From Uliginosibacterium sp. 31-16 (GTDB taxonomy: Bacteria > Pseudomonadota > Gammaproteobacteria > Burkholderiales > Rhodocyclaceae), in assembly GCF_030730865.1 (NCBI RefSeq), contig NZ_JAVALZ010000001.1, forward strand, positions 1 through 64,000: a DNA stretch of 64,000 bases, read 5' to 3'. The first letter of the stretch is position 1. Each line of letters begins with the position of its first letter. Position numbers and translations under genes: made by a program. Of the stretch, positions 1 to 9,500 are shown one piece after another. The notes below the pieces were generated by a model. It searched no databases, had not been told where the DNA came from, and saw only the letters and a program-made list of their open reading frames with translations.

Positions 1-3000
1 AATGGCACGGATTTCACCGGCACCACCACCGTCACCATCCCGGCCGGCGCAAGCTCTGCGGCGTTCTCCATCCCGGCTATTCAGGACAGCCTTGGAGAGG
101 GCAACGAGAGCTTCAATGTCTCGATCACCTCTGCGAGCGGTGGCTACTTCGAAAATCTGGCCGTAGCAAGCAGCAATTCGGTCACAACCACGATCATTGA
201 CGACGACATTCCGGTCGTCTCTTCCGTGAGCTCAGGTTCAGTGGCTGAAGGTAGCTACAACACTTTCACTGTCACGCTGTCCAATGCGTCAACCACCACT
301 ACGACAACCACACTGGCCCTGACTTCGGGCACCGCCACTGTCGGCACGGACACCAGTACGGTCGAGTACTCCACGAATGGCGGTACGAGCTGGAACACCT
401 ATTCCACAGGGGTGTCGGTTCCTGCAGGCGCGACCTCCTTCCTGGTACGTGTAGCCACTGTTGCCGACTTCATTCATGAGGGCAATGAAAGCTATACGCT
501 TACCGCGACGGCCAACAGCGGCTCGGCCGTTGGCGGCGGTACGATCACCAACGTCAACCATGCTCCGACGGCGCTTGCCGATACGGTGCCGGTGAATGAA
601 AACGCAAGCGTCACCGCAACGGCGACAACCGGCGTACTAGCCAATGACACGGATGTCGACATCGGCGACAGCAAGACGGTTTCGGCGGTGAGCTTCGGCG
701 CTACAACTGGCACAGTCGGGTCGGCGCTCACCGGCACCTACGGCACCCTCACGCTCAACGCCAATGGTTCGTACAGTTATTCGGCCAACACTGCCGCCGC
801 GGAAGCTCTTGGCAGCGGCGTAACCGCTACCGACAACTTCAGCTACACGGTTCGCGACGCCTCTGGTGCAACATCGACCACCACGCTGGGCTTCACCGTA
901 ACCGGAGTGAATGATGCACCGAGCACTACAGGTGCTTCTGTGACCAGCAGCGAAGATACGGCGAAAACCCTGAGCTGGGCCAACTTCAACATCACTGACG
1001 TGGACGGCGGCCCATCCCAGGCCATCGTCATCACTTCGCTACCTGCCAACGGAACCCTGCAGTACTCCACCAACGGCGTAACCTGGACCACCATCAGCGT
1101 CGCCGGGCAAACCGTCCTGAAGTCCAACATCGACGCAGGCTATCTGCGTTTCGTCCCTGCCAGCAACGAGTCGGGCATCGACGCTTATGGCGGTACCGGC
1201 ACGGGCAACAAGCAGGCCGACTACGCCAGCTTCACCTATCAGCCCGTCGACGGTGCCAGCAGCAACGGCACCGGCAATACCGGAACGATGACCATCGACA
1301 TCACTCCGGTCGCCGATGCGCCCAACCTCTCGCTGGCCGTCGGCACGCCGGCCTACACCCAGACCTCGACCTCCTCCGGCACGTCTATCGGCTACGACAC
1401 CTACTCGGTGAAACTCAGCTCCGCACTGACCGACACGGATGGCAGCGAAACTCTTTCGAGCATCACCCTGACCGGCGTGCCCTCGGCTGTCAGCTTCAGC
1501 GCCGGCACCAAGCAGGCAGATGGCTCCTGGACCCTGACGCAATCCCAATTGTCTGGTCTGACCATGACAGTCGCCAGTGGCACGCCCGCTTTCGACCTGA
1601 CAGCCAGGGTCACCAGCGCGGAAACCGCCAATCCCGGCAGCACATCCACCAGCACAAGCACGCTTCATGTCGACACGAATCACGCCCCCGTCGCGGTTGC
1701 CGATACGGCTATTGCTGTCGAAGCTGGAGGCACAGGCAATGGCACTGCGGGGACCAATCCGAGCGGCAACGTCCTCACCAATGACCTGATCATCGACACA
1801 GGCGAGGCCAAGGCGGTCGCCAGTGTCGCCTACGGCAGTACAACCGGCTCTGTCGGCAGTGCGCTCACAGGCGCTTATGGCTCACTGGTTCTGAATGCAG
1901 ACGGCACGTACACCTACACGGTAGATAACACCAACACGACGGTTCAGGCCCTGCGCACCAGCAGCAACACACTGACCGACACCTTCACGTACACCGCCAA
2001 GGATGCGTCCGGCACGACTTCGGCTCCTGTGTCTTTGACGGTCACCATTCAGGGGGCCAATGACGCACCGGTTGCTAATCCAGACGTCAACCTGGTCACC
2101 CGAACCGGTTCAACCAATGTCTCCGTCGCTACCACAGTCGCCACGGGAGTACTGGCTAACGACACTGATGTGGATAACGGTGATACCGAGCGTGTCTCGG
2201 CCATTACCAAGGGAGCCACGACCCAGGCCATCAGCGCAGGAGGCTCCACGACAATTGCCGGCACTTACGGCAATTTGACGATCTATTCGGACGGGCATTA
2301 CACCTATACAACGACAGGATCAAGGCCCAGTTCCAACGTTCAGGACACGTTCACCTACACCGTACGGGATTCAGGAAATCTGGAATCTCAAGCCAATCTG
2401 GTCATCACCGTGGACCGCGCCAACGCTGCGCCAACAGCGACCGCGGGAGTTGTGACAGGCACGGAGGACACCGCACTGGTCTTCAGCTGGAGCAACTTCA
2501 ACATCAACGATGCCGACGGAGTGAGTTCCGCTCTGGGCGTCAGCATCCGATCCGTACCCACGGACGGGCTCCTTCAGACGTCCACGGATGGTGTGACCTG
2601 GACCACGATCACCGCCGCGAGCGACGGTTCTCCTGTCACTGTGTCCAAGAGCACTATCGATGCTGGTTATTTCCGCTTCGTGCCGGATACCAATGAATCC
2701 GGCAGCGATGCGTATGCAAACAGCGGAACTGGAAACATGCTGAAGGACTATGCGACCTTCAACTATCGGGGCACGGACGGAATCACCACCAATGGCACGA
2801 ACGTGAGTATGAGCATCAACATCACGCCTGTGGCCGACGACCCGATCATCAAGGTCGGCGGCGTATCGGTGATCGACGGCACCGTGCAGATTGCCACGCC
2901 ACCAGCAAGCGAAGGTCTGACAGTACGCCAATACAACAACGTCAGCACGGTCTCGACAGGAGACGTCGATACGGCCACAGAAGTCCTGAGCTTGCTGACC

Positions 3001-5043
3001 AGGCTCGATAGTGCCACCGTAACTTCGAGCACTGTTTCAACGGCGCCCCAGAATTACACGGCGGGCAGCGGCTCTCCATCAGGCATTCCGACCGATGGAG
3101 CCTATCGCACAACGGGCCTGATCTACATGGAGGCAGGCCACACCTACACCTTCAGCTCCTATCAGGACGACACGGCCTTGCTGAGCATCGGCGGCACGGT
3201 CGTGCTGGCCAAGGCCTACAACAGCTGGGGCAACATCACTGCCTCCACTTACTCTCCGACGGTCAGCGGCTACTACACCATTGACTGGGCGGTCTATAAC
3301 GGGGACAGCGTCGGTGCATTCAAGCCTTACCTGAGCGTCGACGGCGCCACGGCGCAGGATCTCACCGCCGGCAATTTCAAGATTTACGGCTCGATCGCCT
3401 CGCTCGAAGCGGCGGGCGGCACGCTGCACGGCGACTATTTCGCCGTCAGCGGTTCGGGCGGCTACTATCCGGTCAACAACACTTCGGTCGAAGACACCGT
3501 CATCAAGCTGTCGCCGATCACCGTCACGTTGGCTGACTCCGATGGGTCGGAAGTGCTGGCCAGCGTGGTCGCCCAGAATCTTCTCGTCGGGAGCGTCCTG
3601 TCGGATGGCACGAACAGCTTCACAGCCACCGCCGGCACGACCTCGGTGGACATCACCAGCTGGAATCTGGCTACGCTGACGATCAAACCACCGCTGAACT
3701 TCTCCGGCGATTACGCTTTGAGCCTGGTGGCGACGAGTCGGGAGACTGCTACCAACGCCACGTCCAGCAATACAACCACGATCACCATTCCGGTCGCGGG
3801 GGTGGCGGATGCCCCGACCGCCGTTGCAGATACCGCGAGCCTGACCGAAGACTCGGGGACTTACCTGGCCAGCGGTAATGTGCTGGCCAACGACAGCGAT
3901 CCGGATGGTGACGCGATCAGCCTCAGCGCGGTCAACAACCAGACCGCCCTGCTAGGAGTCGATGTCGCTGGCGCCTACGGCTACTTCCATCTGAATGCCA
4001 ACGGCAGCTATACCTACTCCTTGCTCAACGACAACGCCCGCGTCAATTCGCTGAACAGCGGCGAAAGCCTGACCGACCAGGTCAGCTACACAGTGACCGA
4101 TGCCACAGGCCTGAGCAGCAGTTCGACACTGACCGTGACGATCATTGGCAGCACTGACAGCTACACCACCGCCAATACCATCACCGGCACCATCGGCGCA
4201 GACAGTCTCACCGGCACGAGCAGCGCGGACCTGATCCACAGTCTGGCAGGCAATGATTATGTCGAAGCCGGTGCCGGCAACGACGTGGTTCGCTCCGGAG
4301 ACGCGGCCACAACCGCGACACAGGCTCAGCTGGCTGCATCCACATTCATGACCACCGCCGATGCCGGCATGACCAGCAGCACCGGTCTGCTGAACGTCGC
4401 CGACGCAAGCAACAAGGGGCACGGTGATCTGGTCAACGGCGGGGACGGCAACGACGCGCTGATCGGAACCGGCAGCGGCAGCCATCTGTTCTATGGTGGC
4501 GCCGGCGACGATTATCTGATCGGGGGCAGCGCCAGCGATGCGTTACGTGGCGGCGCCGGCAGCGATCGCATTGACGGCGGCGCGGGCAGCGACGTGATGC
4601 GCGGCGATCTGGGCGCGGACGTATTCGCCTGGTCGCTGGGCACGCAGGCGGCTACGGCCGGGACCACATTGGCAGGCGCCGGCAACATCTACGGCGTGGC
4701 AGACGGCGTCAATCTCGCCGGCACGTCCGATCTGGTCACCGACTTCAGCAAGGCGGAAGGCGATGCGCTGGATCTGCGCGATCTGCTCGTCGGCGAAAGT
4801 CATCTGGGGCTGGACACCGGCAACCTCAGCAACTACCTGCACTTCGAAGTATCGAACGGCAACACGGTGGTTCATGTCAGCACGAGTGGCGGCTTTGCGA
4901 ACGGCAACTACGACGCCACCCGGGAAGATCAGACCATCGTGCTGCAAGGCGTCAACCTGCTCAACGACGGCGCGGCGACCCTGCTCAACGACAACGCAGT
5001 CATTCAGGACATGCTGAAAAACAACCGTCTGATCGTTGATTGA
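1..5043 (+). CDS. Giant VCBS/RTX adhesin, type I secreted (5' end outside window)
   Basis: The frame is open from base 1, so only the last 1680 residues are visible. This is the C-terminal part of a BapA/LapA-like surface adhesin. The order is a Calx-beta-like module near residues 1-110, then VCBS/cadherin-like repeats with recurring N(H/D)AP, VLANDTD and GTYG-L-L-NG-Y-Y signatures, a PA14/GLEYA-like beta domain near residues 965-1140, a final VCBS repeat, and RTX nonapeptides (GGDGND, GGAGDD, GGAGSD) near residues 1410-1545. The Ca-binding RTX block and the C-terminal DLVTDF..GDALDLRDLL region are typical of type I secretion targets of the VC_A0849 subclass. No cognate ABC/MFP/TolC genes follow. 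Composition is Thr/Ser/Gly-rich, with almost no Cys. Expected role is cell-surface adhesion or biofilm formation; the ligand is unknown. Confidence 0.9.
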   Translation, partial: NGTDFTGTTTVTIPAGASSAAFSIPAIQDSLGEGNESFNVSITSASGGYFENLAVASSNSVTTTIIDDDIPVVSSVSSGSVAEGSYNTFTVTLSNASTTTTTTTLALTSGTATVGTDTSTVEYSTNGGTSWNTYSTGVSVPAGATSFLVRVATVADFIHEGNESYTLTATANSGSAVGGGTITNVNHAPTALADTVPVNENASVTATATTGVLANDTDVDIGDSKTVSAVSFGATTGTVGSALTGTYGTLTLNANGSYSYSANTAAAEALGSGVTATDNFSYTVRDASGATSTTTLGFTVTGVNDAPSTTGASVTSSEDTAKTLSWANFNITDVDGGPSQAIVITSLPANGTLQYSTNGVTWTTISVAGQTVLKSNIDAGYLRFVPASNESGIDAYGGTGTGNKQADYASFTYQPVDGASSNGTGNTGTMTIDITPVADAPNLSLAVGTPAYTQTSTSSGTSIGYDTYSVKLSSALTDTDGSETLSSITLTGVPSAVSFSAGTKQADGSWTLTQSQLSGLTMTVASGTPAFDLTARVTSAETANPGSTSTSTSTLHVDTNHAPVAVADTAIAVEAGGTGNGTAGTNPSGNVLTNDLIIDTGEAKAVASVAYGSTTGSVGSALTGAYGSLVLNADGTYTYTVDNTNTTVQALRTSSNTLTDTFTYTAKDASGTTSAPVSLTVTIQGANDAPVANPDVNLVTRTGSTNVSVATTVATGVLANDTDVDNGDTERVSAITKGATTQAISAGGSTTIAGTYGNLTIYSDGHYTYTTTGSRPSSNVQDTFTYTVRDSGNLESQANLVITVDRANAAPTATAGVVTGTEDTALVFSWSNFNINDADGVSSALGVSIRSVPTDGLLQTSTDGVTWTTITAASDGSPVTVSKSTIDAGYFRFVPDTNESGSDAYANSGTGNMLKDYATFNYRGTDGITTNGTNVSMSINITPVADDPIIKVGGVSVIDGTVQIATPPASEGLTVRQYNNVSTVSTGDVDTATEVLSLLTRLDSATVTSSTVSTAPQNYTAGSGSPSGIPTDGAYRTTGLIYMEAGHTYTFSSYQDDTALLSIGGTVVLAKAYNSWGNITASTYSPTVSGYYTIDWAVYNGDSVGAFKPYLSVDGATAQDLTAGNFKIYGSIASLEAAGGTLHGDYFAVSGSGGYYPVNNTSVEDTVIKLSPITVTLADSDGSEVLASVVAQNLLVGSVLSDGTNSFTATAGTTSVDITSWNLATLTIKPPLNFSGDYALSLVATSRETATNATSSNTTTITIPVAGVADAPTAVADTASLTEDSGTYLASGNVLANDSDPDGDAISLSAVNNQTALLGVDVAGAYGYFHLNANGSYTYSLLNDNARVNSLNSGESLTDQVSYTVTDATGLSSSSTLTVTIIGSTDSYTTANTITGTIGADSLTGTSSADLIHSLAGNDYVEAGAGNDVVRSGDAATTATQAQLAASTFMTTADAGMTSSTGLLNVADASNKGHGDLVNGGDGNDALIGTGSGSHLFYGGAGDDYLIGGSASDALRGGAGSDRIDGGAGSDVMRGDLGADVFAWSLGTQAATAGTTLAGAGNIYGVADGVNLAGTSDLVTDFSKAEGDALDLRDLLVGESHLGLDTGNLSNYLHFEVSNGNTVVHVSTSGGFANGNYDATREDQTIVLQGVNLLNDGAATLLNDNAVIQDMLKNNRLIVD

Positions 5044-5065
5044 CGCTAACGCCCCTTCTCTCAAA

Positions 5066-5089
5066 CCCGGCCTTGTGCCGGGCTTTTTT
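5066..5089 (+). terminator. Intrinsic terminator after the adhesin
   Basis: A GC stem CCCGGC/GCCGGG with a 5-base loop is followed by a run of six T. It lies 23 bases after the adhesin stop. Confidence 0.85.
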
Positions 5090-5189
5090 CTGGCGTGAAC
5101 AGCAACTCACACAAACAGACTGAAAGACCATGACCTTGAAGACCCGCATGCAGACTTGATCTTCAGGCATACGTCCCGTTAACGCCCAC

Positions 5190-5258
5190 CCAGCATGGCT
5201 TTCAGGCAAGCATGGCTGAAGATTCAATCCACAAGCGGCTCTTCAGGCAGGCATTCTC
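5190..5258. repeat. Degenerate copy of the GAAGAGCCGC dispersed repeat
   Basis: The gap between the convergent adhesin and pldA carries GCGGCTCTTCAGGCAGGCAT, plus an upstream GGCAAGCATGGCTGAAGAT arm. These resemble the palindromic units at 33.5, 45.85, 49.0, 55.5 and 56.6 kb. Boundaries are approximate. Confidence 0.45.
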
Positions 5259-5268
5259 TGACCCGCAA

Positions 5269-6249
5269 TCACCAGTCTGCCAGCTGCACGCCGACGCCCA
5301 GCGTATTCTGGTGAATGTTGTAATCCATCAGGCTCTCCCCGTAGCCGTTGAACCACTGCACGTACCCACGCATGCGTGGCGAATTCGGCAGCGGAAAACT
5401 CCAGCCGAGCTGGATCGCCCCCCGGTTGTCACGGCCCTGCAGGTTGTTGCGCAGGAGCAGATCCAGGCTGTGGCGACCAAATTTTCGGCCGATGGAAAGG
5501 TCGAAATTCCCCATATAGTGGTTGATGTCAGGGTTGTCGTCGGTGCCCGGGTCCTCCTTGATGCGCAGCCAGGGACGCAGCATCGCGGCATACTCGCCGC
5601 GTTCGAACACCAGCCCGCCCATCACCCGGTTCCAGCTGCGTGAAAATTCCTGGCCACGGCCATTCGACTGATGATTCAGGCCGACGCTGGCACCCACCAG
5701 ATTCCAGCCCAGCACGGATTTGTTCACGGGATACTGATACCAGAGTTCCGGCTCGTAATTGGTCTCGCGAAACGGCTTCGAGGCCGGAGCGTTGTAGAGT
5801 TGCCAGAACGAGCGCTGGGTATAGCCCGCCATCAGGTCTCCATCGGAACCGAAGGCATCCAGCAGCAGGGGAAACTTGAAGCTCAGCTGAAACTTGGCTT
5901 CAACTTTCTGTGCATGGTCGCCCGACGCATCGACATCCTGACTGAACGGGGCGCTGCTCGGCCGACGCTGATCGTAACTGAGCGGCAGCAGGTAATTGAT
6001 CCGGTGCGGAGTCAGTGCGTAGCGCTTGCCATAGCCGCTTTCCTCCTCCTGCAGACGTCGTGTGACGACGGCAGGTGGCTGTGCCGGAGCAGTCGCCGGC
6101 ACTTTCTCCGCACAGGCCGCCTTGATCTCACCCACCGTGGTTGCCTCACTGGACGTAGCCAGATGTTCCAGCAAACACCGCTCCCTCGTGTCATCCGCAG
6201 TCGCCAGGCTCGTCACCAGCAACAAGCCAAGCCCCAGCCAATATTTCAT
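5269..6249 (-). CDS. pldA: Outer-membrane phospholipase A (OMPLA)
   Basis: 326 residues. It has a cleavable signal peptide (about residues 1-18, ending LATA) and an OMPLA beta-barrel. The catalytic motif NHQSNGR gives His193 and Ser195, and SRSWNR gives Asn207; the spacing matches the E. coli His142/Ser144/Asn156 triad. The enzyme hydrolyses acyl chains of phospholipids that reach the outer leaflet, as a dimer needing Ca2+. The ATG at 6249 is chosen over upstream starts because AGGAGTG precedes it and the signal peptide begins there. About 60 residues rich in Ala/Pro/Gln between signal and barrel lengthen the N terminus. It is divergent from the alpha-2-macroglobulin gene; both concern envelope defence. 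Confidence 0.93.
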   Translation of the reverse strand: MKYWLGLGLLLVTSLATADDTRERCLLEHLATSSEATTVGEIKAACAEKVPATAPAQPPAVVTRRLQEEESGYGKRYALTPHRINYLLPLSYDQRRPSSAPFSQDVDASGDHAQKVEAKFQLSFKFPLLLDAFGSDGDLMAGYTQRSFWQLYNAPASKPFRETNYEPELWYQYPVNKSVLGWNLVGASVGLNHQSNGRGQEFSRSWNRVMGGLVFERGEYAAMLRPWLRIKEDPGTDDNPDINHYMGNFDLSIGRKFGRHSLDLLLRNNLQGRDNRGAIQLGWSFPLPNSPRMRGYVQWFNGYGESLMDYNIHQNTLGVGVQLADW

Positions 6250-6513
6250 GTTCACTCCTGTTCCTAGTCGATGTCCGGTCCATCCACCCGCTCCTGGCGA
6301 AGCGTCTTGCTGCTGCCGTGCAGACAGCCTCCGCTGCGACCCCAAACCACAGCGTGATGGATGTCACACTGCCCGAACCGTCCGTCCCGGCCTGCTGCCG
6401 CTGCCCTTCCGGCCCGCGATTATTACGTAACGAACTGGCAGAATTTCGGGATTGAGATAAAAGTCGGTAAAACAGGCAGGCACTGTTTTCTTCGACCGCA
6501 CCGGGGATTGGTC

Positions 6514-9500
6514 ATGTCAGCAAGCAAGAAAATACTCGTCGCTGCCGCAGCAGCTGTCATTGGCTTGGCCGCAGCAGGTGGCTGGTGGTGGAAAAGCCAT
6601 CATGCCAGCACCTCGAGCGCAGGGGGCGATGCCGTCATCGCTCAGGCTGACGGCCCCTTTTCCGCCACTGCATGCCAGCCCCGCCTGTTTGAAGATCAAC
6701 CTGCGCTGGCCGTTGTGTTCTCCGAACCACTTGAACGCGGCCAGTCCTTCGACAAGATCCTGCAGGTGGTGGATCTGGGCCGCATTGATGGTGGCAAGGA
6801 CAGCAGCGAAGAAAGCGCCACCAGCAAGATTGATACCGGCAAGAATGCCGCCCAGCCGGGTGACAAAATCGTGCAGGGCAGCTGGGTCATTGGCGACAAC
6901 CCGCGCGTGCTGGTCTTCCCTTACATAAAGCCCCAGCGCAATTACCGCATCAAGGTTGCCGACAGCCTGAAGGCAGCCAGCGGCGCCAGGCTCGCCGAGG
7001 CCAGAGATTGTCAGGTGGCCACCGAAGAGATGCCTCCGTCCTACTACTTCGCCAGCAAGGGCACCATCCTGCCAGCGAAGCAGAACGGCGGCCTGCCGGT
7101 AGTGACCGTCAACGTGCCGGAGGTAGACGTCCAGTTCCTGCGCGTGGAGCCGGCACAACTGCCCCGCTTCATCGAAACCGTCGTTGGCAGCCGTTCCAGG
7201 CCAAGCGACGAGGAGAGCGAAAACAATGGCGAGGGCGAATATGAAGGCGACTACTGTTACGACTGCTACGGCAGCGACAACAAGAAACTGCAAGGCCAGA
7301 CCTACAACTGGCAGCTGGACAAGCTGCGCGAGCTATCCAGCAGCGTTTATGCCGGCCGTTTCCTGACCAGCGACAAGCAGAATGCACGCAAGGTCACGCA
7401 TCTGCCGGTGGAAAGCATCAAGGAACTGCAGGAGCCGGGCATCTACATCGCCGTGATGAGCCAGCCGGGCCGTTTCCGCAATGATTATCAGGTCACCTAC
7501 TTCTACGTGACCGACATCGGATTGCATGCTCACCGCAATGGCCAGCAGATGGATGTGTTCGCCACCTCCCTGACCAGCGGCAAGGCAATCGGCGATGCCG
7601 AAATCGAGGTCATCGACGCCAATGCCAAGAGCCTCGCCAAGGGCAAGCTCGACGGCGATGGCCATGCCCTGCTGAGCGGCGTGGCGGACAGTGCCCACCT
7701 GCTACTGGCGCGGCGTGGCAAGGAACTGGCCATCGTAGCCCTGCAGGCTCCAGCGCTGGACCTTTCCGAATTCGACATCGGCGGGCATCTGCCGCGCGAT
7801 GCAAAGCTCTTCCTGTACTCCGGGCGCGATCTGTACCGCCCCGGCGAGAAGTTTGAGGTTTCCCTGCTGGCCCGCGATGCCGCCGGCCACGTGCTGCCCC
7901 CCGCACCAATCCAGGCCATGCTCAAGCGCCCGGACGGCAAGAACGTCGCCACCATGAGCTGGTCTGCCGACAGCAAGATCCCTGGCTACGTGCGCCGCAC
8001 CATCAGCCTTCCCGCCGATGCCCAGACCGGACGCTGGTCAATCGAACTGCGTGCCGACCCTGCCGCAAAAGCGGCCGACACGGTATGGACCTTCCAGGTC
8101 GAGGAGTTCCTGCCCGAGCGCATGAAACTGGACTTGAAAACCGACAAGGGGCCGCTGACCGGCACGGCGGAGTTCAGCGTCAAGGTTCAGGGAGACTATC
8201 TGTTCGGCTCGCCTGCGGCGGGCAACCGCCTGCTTGGCAGCGTGGCGGTTGAGCGCGCAATCAATCCACTGGCCAGCCAGTGGCCGGGCTTCATCTTCGG
8301 TGATTTCGCTGATGACAGCCGCAAGGGACGCAGCGAAATGGAGGAGACCGCCCTCGATGAACAGGGCCGAACCAGCGTCGCCATCCCCTTTGACGCCAAG
8401 GGAGCGCGCTCCCCATTGAACATTCGTGCAGCCCTGAGCCTGCTCGAGTCCGGTGGCCGGCCGGTAGTGCGCTCCATCGAACGCGTGTGGTGGCCGGCTA
8501 CACAGCTGATTGGCGTGCGCCCCGAATTCGATAGTCATGTCGCACGGGAAAACGCCCCTGCCAGCTTCGAGCTGATCCGTGTCGGCACGGACGGCAAGCT
8601 TGCCCCACTGAATGAGGCCGCCTTCCGCCTGTATCGTGAAGACCGCCAGTACTACTGGCGCTTTGATGATCAGAAAGGCTGGAATTCCGGCTTCACGGAA
8701 ACCGAGGAACTGGTGCAGTCCGGCAAGGTGGCACTGAAGCAACGTGGCAAGCTCGCCCTGCCCGTGGGATGGGGGCGCTACCGCCTCGAAATTGCCGACG
8801 CGCAGACCGGCCAGACCCTGCGTTACCGCTTCTACGCGGGCTGGAACGCGCAGGATGCCGAGAGTGTCGGCAATCGCCCGGATCGTGTACAGGTCAAGCT
8901 CGAAGGGGCCCCGGTCAAACCGGGTGACAGCGTCAAACTCAACATCGTGCCACCGCATGACGGTGAAGCGCTGGTTGTGGTCGAAGCCGACAAGGTGCTG
9001 TGGACCAAGCGCATTTCCGTTTCCACGTCCGGCACCAGCGTGACGATCCCGGTCGACAAGAGCTGGAACCGCGCCGACATGTACATCTCGACGCTGGTGT
9101 TCCGTCCCGGCAGCCAGGGCGACCGCGTCACTCCAGCACGCGCGCTGGGCCTGGTGCATCTGCCGCTGCAACGTGAGGATCGTCGCCTGAAGGTACAGGT
9201 CACAGCACCCGACAAGGTCCTGCCCGAGAAGAAAACCACGGTGAAGGTGAAAGTCGACAACATCGCCGGCAAGCAGGCCATTGTCACTCTCTCGGCGGTA
9301 GATGTCGGCATTCTCAATATCACCCGTTTCAAGACGCCCGACCCGTTTGACTTCTTCTTCGGCAAGCATCGCTACGCACCGGAACTGGTCGACCTCTATG
9401 GCAAGCTCATCGAGAAGATGGAAGGCGACAAGGGCAAGCTCAAGTGGGGTGGCGACGCCGGCATGCGCGACAGCAAGAGCATGCCCAAGAAGGTCAAACT

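Noticed and set aside
541-4150. Periodic DNA similarity that could suggest a tandem DNA repeat or CRISPR
   Set aside because: The periodicity comes from protein-level VCBS domains of about 110-140 residues; there are no short identical repeats with unique spacers.
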